Positions 5,663-7,401 of a stretch of 7,401 bases of DNA are shown here, in pieces. The stretch covers positions 1 to 7,401 of the forward strand of contig JAFDYP010000358.1 of assembly GCA_018267355.1 (NCBI GenBank). The letters run 5' to 3'. A model generated the notes under the pieces. It was not told where the DNA came from. It did not search any database and saw only the letters and a list, made by a program, of their open reading frames with translations. Both the position numbers and the translations under genes were made by a program. The stretch's first letter is position 1, and each line of letters starts with the position of its first letter. Source of the stretch: Bacteroidota bacterium. GTDB taxonomy: Bacteria > Bacteroidota > Bacteroidia > Chitinophagales > LD1.

Positions 5663-6036
5663 ATGATTACGTTTTTGATTATACATATTCTGATTCCGGT
5701 CATCGGCTTGGTTGTGTTTCTTTTTCTTGCGAAGAGAATGACACAAGCTGATCTGCCAGGTGGATTAGTATTAGAGCTATTCCTATTATTCGCGACTTAC
5801 GGAGGACTACTCCTGGTTGTTTTGACAAGCCTTTTCTGGCAATGGTCAGATAAGGTAAATCCCACTGCTGAGAGCAATCCATTTGTGATAAGTGGAGAGC
5901 ACTCTGTGTCGATATTCCCTATAGATGATGTAGGCCATGATCAGCGGCGCTACGAAGACAAGGTAAGCTACTCCTAGCGATGCTATACATAATGCCAGCC
6001 CTATTGATCGTAGCTCGTTTTATGATCAGGGTTTGA
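5663..6036 (+). pseudogene. Small membrane-protein gene disrupted by an internal micro-inversion
   Basis: The intact first part (5663-5848, 62 codons from ATG 5663) encodes two membrane helices, ITFLIIHILIPVIGLVVFLF (2-21) and about 38-59, ending in SLFWQWS. The plus frame then becomes hydrophilic and unlike a membrane protein (DKVNPTAESN...) until TAG at 5975-5977. The missing part is on the minus strand of the same segment: from 5986 down to 5849 it reads IASLGVAYLVFVAPLIMA, IIYREYRHRVLSTYHKW, then IALSSGIYLI. A final hydrophobic piece, IMPALLIVARFMIRV, reads plus at 5989-6033 with stop at 6034-6036. Turning 5849-5988 around and adding back one lost base gives an uninterrupted 124-residue, four-helix protein. 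The present 104-codon reading frame is a chimera and probably non-functional. Function of the ancestral protein unknown. TATATTTA (5636-5643) is a near match to a -7 box. Confidence 0.75.
5849..5988 (-). other. Inverted internal segment of the membrane-protein gene
   Basis: This approximately 140-bp block holds the third helix, the basic loop and the start of the fourth helix of the gene at 5663-6036, but in opposite orientation. The exact ends are uncertain by one or two bases: TCAG|ATAA on the left and ATAC|ATAA on the right. No long inverted repeat borders it; the nearest is a 6-bp pair, CTGGCA (5836-5841) and TGCCAG (5993-5998). ATAA occurs at both junctions. Confidence 0.7.
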
Positions 6037-6052
6037 TTCGCCTGTTACAATA

Positions 6053-6106
6053 TTACGACGTCAGATTCTCCGGTCTCATATTAGGCTAGAAGAGCACCAC
6101 TTCACT
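6053..6106 (-). pseudogene. Decayed copy of the lysS 3' end
   Basis: Read on the minus strand from 6106, this stretch gives SEVVLF, then TAG, then [10 protein letters not shown] and TAA. The functional lysS at the right edge ends [17 protein letters not shown] and TGA. Fifteen bases are identical (6059-6073 and 6821-6835); around them the two copies differ, several times at synonymous positions (Arg AGA for AGG, Ser TCG for AGC, stop TAA for TGA), and a Phe codon has become TAG. The copy is therefore not a recent tandem duplicate. It looks like a displaced or foreign lysS end. Nothing upstream of about codon 18 is recognisable. The rest of the stretch 6037-6146 contains no gene. Confidence 0.75.
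6059..6073. repeat. Direct repeat, left copy (15 bp, lysS-end core)
   Basis: CGTCAGATTCTCCGG, identical to 6821-6835 and in the same orientation. The two copies bracket the gene at 6147-6752 with a period of 762 bp, like the core repeats left by integration into a gene 3' end. Confidence 0.7.
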
Positions 6107-6146
6107 CTTATAAGGAGAAAATGAAATGCTTACGCAGAGGCAGATA

Positions 6147-6752
6147 TTAATCCCCGTACTGACTAGAGTTTGCTACCTCCTGCCTTGGTAGATAGTAAGA
6201 TCTGTCGGAAGCAAGGATAATTATCAGCAAAATAACATCCATTATGACACCGAAGATCATCCCGAAGCTGGAGCTCATTGCTATAAAACCTATTGATGCG
6301 TCTTTTAAAAGTACGACTGTGCGTATAACGCTAAAGAGGGCACTAAGAATTAAGGCAGAGCAGGCTAATTTTATAGAAAACCGACGCTTGATCAGTAAGA
6401 ACAAGCCGCCCACAATATAAATCAGTGAGGGAATAAAACCGATATAGCCCAGCCTTACGATCCACGTTTTCTGAAAGTCCGACATATAAAACATCTTTTC
6501 CATATTCTGGATCATCTCCTTATTGCCCAAAGGAGATCGAGTTTTTTCTATGACGGTGATGCTGGAATCACCGAGGGTTTGTGTGGTAGTATCAACTCTT
6601 ACTGATACCATAGGTACCAAACCCTTCATCATCGCCTTTTGATTTTCCAGTAGGACCGGTGTCAGGATCAGTTGGCAGTTTTTTATAGTACTGCACCCGC
6701 CTAACAGCATCATTAATATTCCCACTATGTAAGCCCAGGTTGGTGTTTTCAT
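6147..6752 (-). CDS. Membrane protein or membrane lipoprotein of unknown function
   Basis: The 201-residue protein reads from ATG 6752 to TAA 6147. The N-terminus MKTPTWAYIVGILMMLLGGC is a hydrophobic segment ending in LGGC, a possible lipobox with Cys20. A hydrophilic extracytoplasmic stretch follows (about 21-95, with VRVDTTTQTLGDSSITVIEK). Three further membrane helices lie near 101-121, 128-149 and 156-181, ending in a polar tail (SYYLPRQEVANSSQYGD). Having a lipobox and later membrane helices is unusual; the first segment may simply be a fourth helix. No catalytic motif is seen. It is co-directional with lysS, 62 bp downstream, and has no convincing promoter, so read-through from lysS is likely. 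It is visibly more AT-rich than lysS and sits between two copies of the lysS end, which suggests later arrival. I do not recognise the family with certainty. Confidence 0.8.
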   Translation of the reverse strand: MKTPTWAYIVGILMMLLGGCSTIKNCQLILTPVLLENQKAMMKGLVPMVSVRVDTTTQTLGDSSITVIEKTRSPLGNKEMIQNMEKMFYMSDFQKTWIVRLGYIGFIPSLIYIVGGLFLLIKRRFSIKLACSALILSALFSVIRTVVLLKDASIGFIAMSSSFGMIFGVIMDVILLIIILASDRSYYLPRQEVANSSQYGD

Positions 6753-6769
6753 TTCCAGTTTATTTTAGT

Positions 6770-6799
6770 CCTCTGGTATCGTTTTGCTTGCCCCAGAGG
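6770..6799 (-). other. Inverted repeat between lysS and the downstream membrane gene
   Basis: CCTCTGG (6770-6776) and CCAGAGG (6793-6799) form a 7-bp stem with a 16-nt loop in the 62-bp gap. Neither strand has a T tract after the stem, so it is unlikely to be an efficient terminator. It could be an RNA processing or stability element or the remains of a lysS terminator. Confidence 0.4.
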
Positions 6800-6814
6800 C
6801 TTACGAACAACGTA

Positions 6815-7401
6815 TCAGCTCGTCAGATTCTCCGGCCTCATCTGAGGGAAGAACAGTACCTCCTGTATCGTAGGCTGATTGGTCATGAGCATGCAGAGGC
6901 GGTCTATGCCGATACCGATACCGGCAGTAGGTGGCATGCCATACTCCAGCGCGCGGAGAAAGTCATAGTCTATGAACATCGCCTCATCATCACCACGCTC
7001 CATCAGCCGCACCTGCTCCTCAAAGCGGGCACGCTGGTCCAGCGGGTCATTCAGCTCGCTGTAGGCATTGCCTATCTCCTGCCCGTTCACCATCAGTTCA
7101 AAGCGCTCTACGAGGCCCTCCTTGCTGCGGTGCTTCTTGGTCAGCGGGCTCATCTCTACCGGATAGTCAGTGATAAAAGTCGGCTGTATGAAGTTCTTCT
7201 CACACTTGGCGCTGAAGAGCTCGTCTATCAGCTTGCCTTTGCCCATCGTTTTGTCTACCTCCAGGTGCAGTGACTTGCAGACGTCATAGATCTGCTCCTC
7301 GGTCATGGCACTCACATCGTGGCCGGTATACTCCTTGATCGCATCATAGATGGTGATACGCTTGAAGGGCGCCTTGAAGTTGATCTTATTATCACCCACC
7401 G
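6815..7401 (-). CDS. lysS: Lysyl-tRNA synthetase, class II, C-terminal part
   Basis: The minus-strand frame enters the window at 7401 and ends at TGA 6815-6817; about 195 residues are seen of a protein usually near 500, so the start lies outside and the GTG at 7399 is internal. The enzyme charges tRNA-Lys with lysine in the cytoplasm. Visible are the substrate-binding core segments [17 protein letters not shown] and [19 protein letters not shown], the following QRARFEEQ, and class II motif 3, [14 protein letters not shown], with its ATP-contacting Arg. The C-terminus [14 protein letters not shown] is the normal end of the catalytic domain. It is followed by the unknown membrane gene on the same strand. 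The last five or so codons include the 15-bp sequence repeated at 6059-6073, so the present 3' end may have been replaced during an integration event. Confidence 0.97.
   Translation of the reverse strand, partial: VGDNKINFKAPFKRITIYDAIKEYTGHDVSAMTEEQIYDVCKSLHLEVDKTMGKGKLIDELFSAKCEKNFIQPTFITDYPVEMSPLTKKHRSKEGLVERFELMVNGQEIGNAYSELNDPLDQRARFEEQVRLMERGDDEAMFIDYDFLRALEYGMPPTAGIGIGIDRLCMLMTNQPTIQEVLFFPQMRPENLTS
6821..6835. repeat. Direct repeat, right copy (15 bp, inside the lysS 3' end)
   Basis: CGTCAGATTCTCCGG, encoding on the minus strand the residues PENLT of lysS. It is identical to 6059-6073, and similarity decays on both sides (CTCAT is also shared at 6837-6841). Confidence 0.7.

Noticed and set aside
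5836..5998. CTGGCA/TGCCAG as the crossover sites of the inversion
   Set aside because: Inverting exactly between these 6-bp repeats gives FWHYV and a stop, so the reading frame is not restored; the real breakpoints must be just inside them.
6127..6142. GCTTACG and CAGAGGC near 6130, also present in the lysS intergenic hairpin at 6794-6805
   Set aside because: The two words occur in swapped order and without flanking similarity, so they do not extend the lysS-end repeat and are likely chance.
6740..7273. A 177-codon plus-strand reading frame opposite lysS
   Set aside because: lysS on the minus strand is unambiguous, and the plus frame has no recognisable domain.

Overview
The window looks like chromosomal DNA of a member of Bacteroidota, probably near Chitinophagaceae. 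Three things point there: two secreted proteins end in (or resemble) type IX secretion sorting domains, one protein carries a DUF4476 domain, and two promoters contain the phylum-specific -7 box TAnnTTTG. Clear Shine-Dalgarno sequences are absent, and intrinsic terminators separate most transcription units.

Layout. 1-741 is the 3' part of a secreted alpha/beta hydrolase with a T9SS tail, closed by a terminator. 811-1950 is a complete short-chain type acyl-CoA dehydrogenase, closed by a strong terminator. 2007-2939 is a two-gene unit: a perfect Bacteroidota promoter with a palindrome inside it, a six-helix membrane protein, and an overlapping small winged-helix regulator. 3042-3959 is a secreted DUF4476 protein with Thr- and Pro-rich linkers, followed by a strong terminator. 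4067-4933 is a secreted protein with a degenerate T9SS-like tail. 5028-5546 is a toxin-antitoxin pair: an intact addiction-module antitoxin and a ParE/RelE-like toxin broken by a single-base frameshift. 5663-6036 is a small membrane-protein gene whose middle third now lies on the opposite strand. 6053-6106 is a decayed copy of the 3' end of lysS on the minus strand. 6147-6752 (minus) is an unknown four-helix membrane protein or lipoprotein. 6815-7401 (minus) is the C-terminal part of lysyl-tRNA synthetase, cut by the window edge.

The left two thirds is orderly chromosome. The stretch from about 5250 to 6850 is different. Within roughly 1.6 kb it holds a frameshifted toxin, a micro-inverted membrane gene, a ghost of the lysS 3' end, and an orphan gene bracketed by a 15-bp exact direct repeat (6059-6073 and 6821-6835). 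The simplest reading is a rearrangement-prone junction next to lysS, where DNA carrying the 6147-6752 gene arrived together with a replacement lysS 3' end and displaced the original one. The repeats, the frames and the ghost peptide are visible in the sequence. The history is inference.

The most interesting observation is the micro-inversion. Turning about 140 bp (5849-5988) around and allowing one lost base restores a continuous 124-codon, four-helix membrane protein out of three fragments. The second is the lysS ghost, which makes the 6147-6752 gene look like a small inserted cassette. The third is the self-contained membrane protein / winged-helix pair, with a palindrome placed where an autoregulatory operator would be expected.
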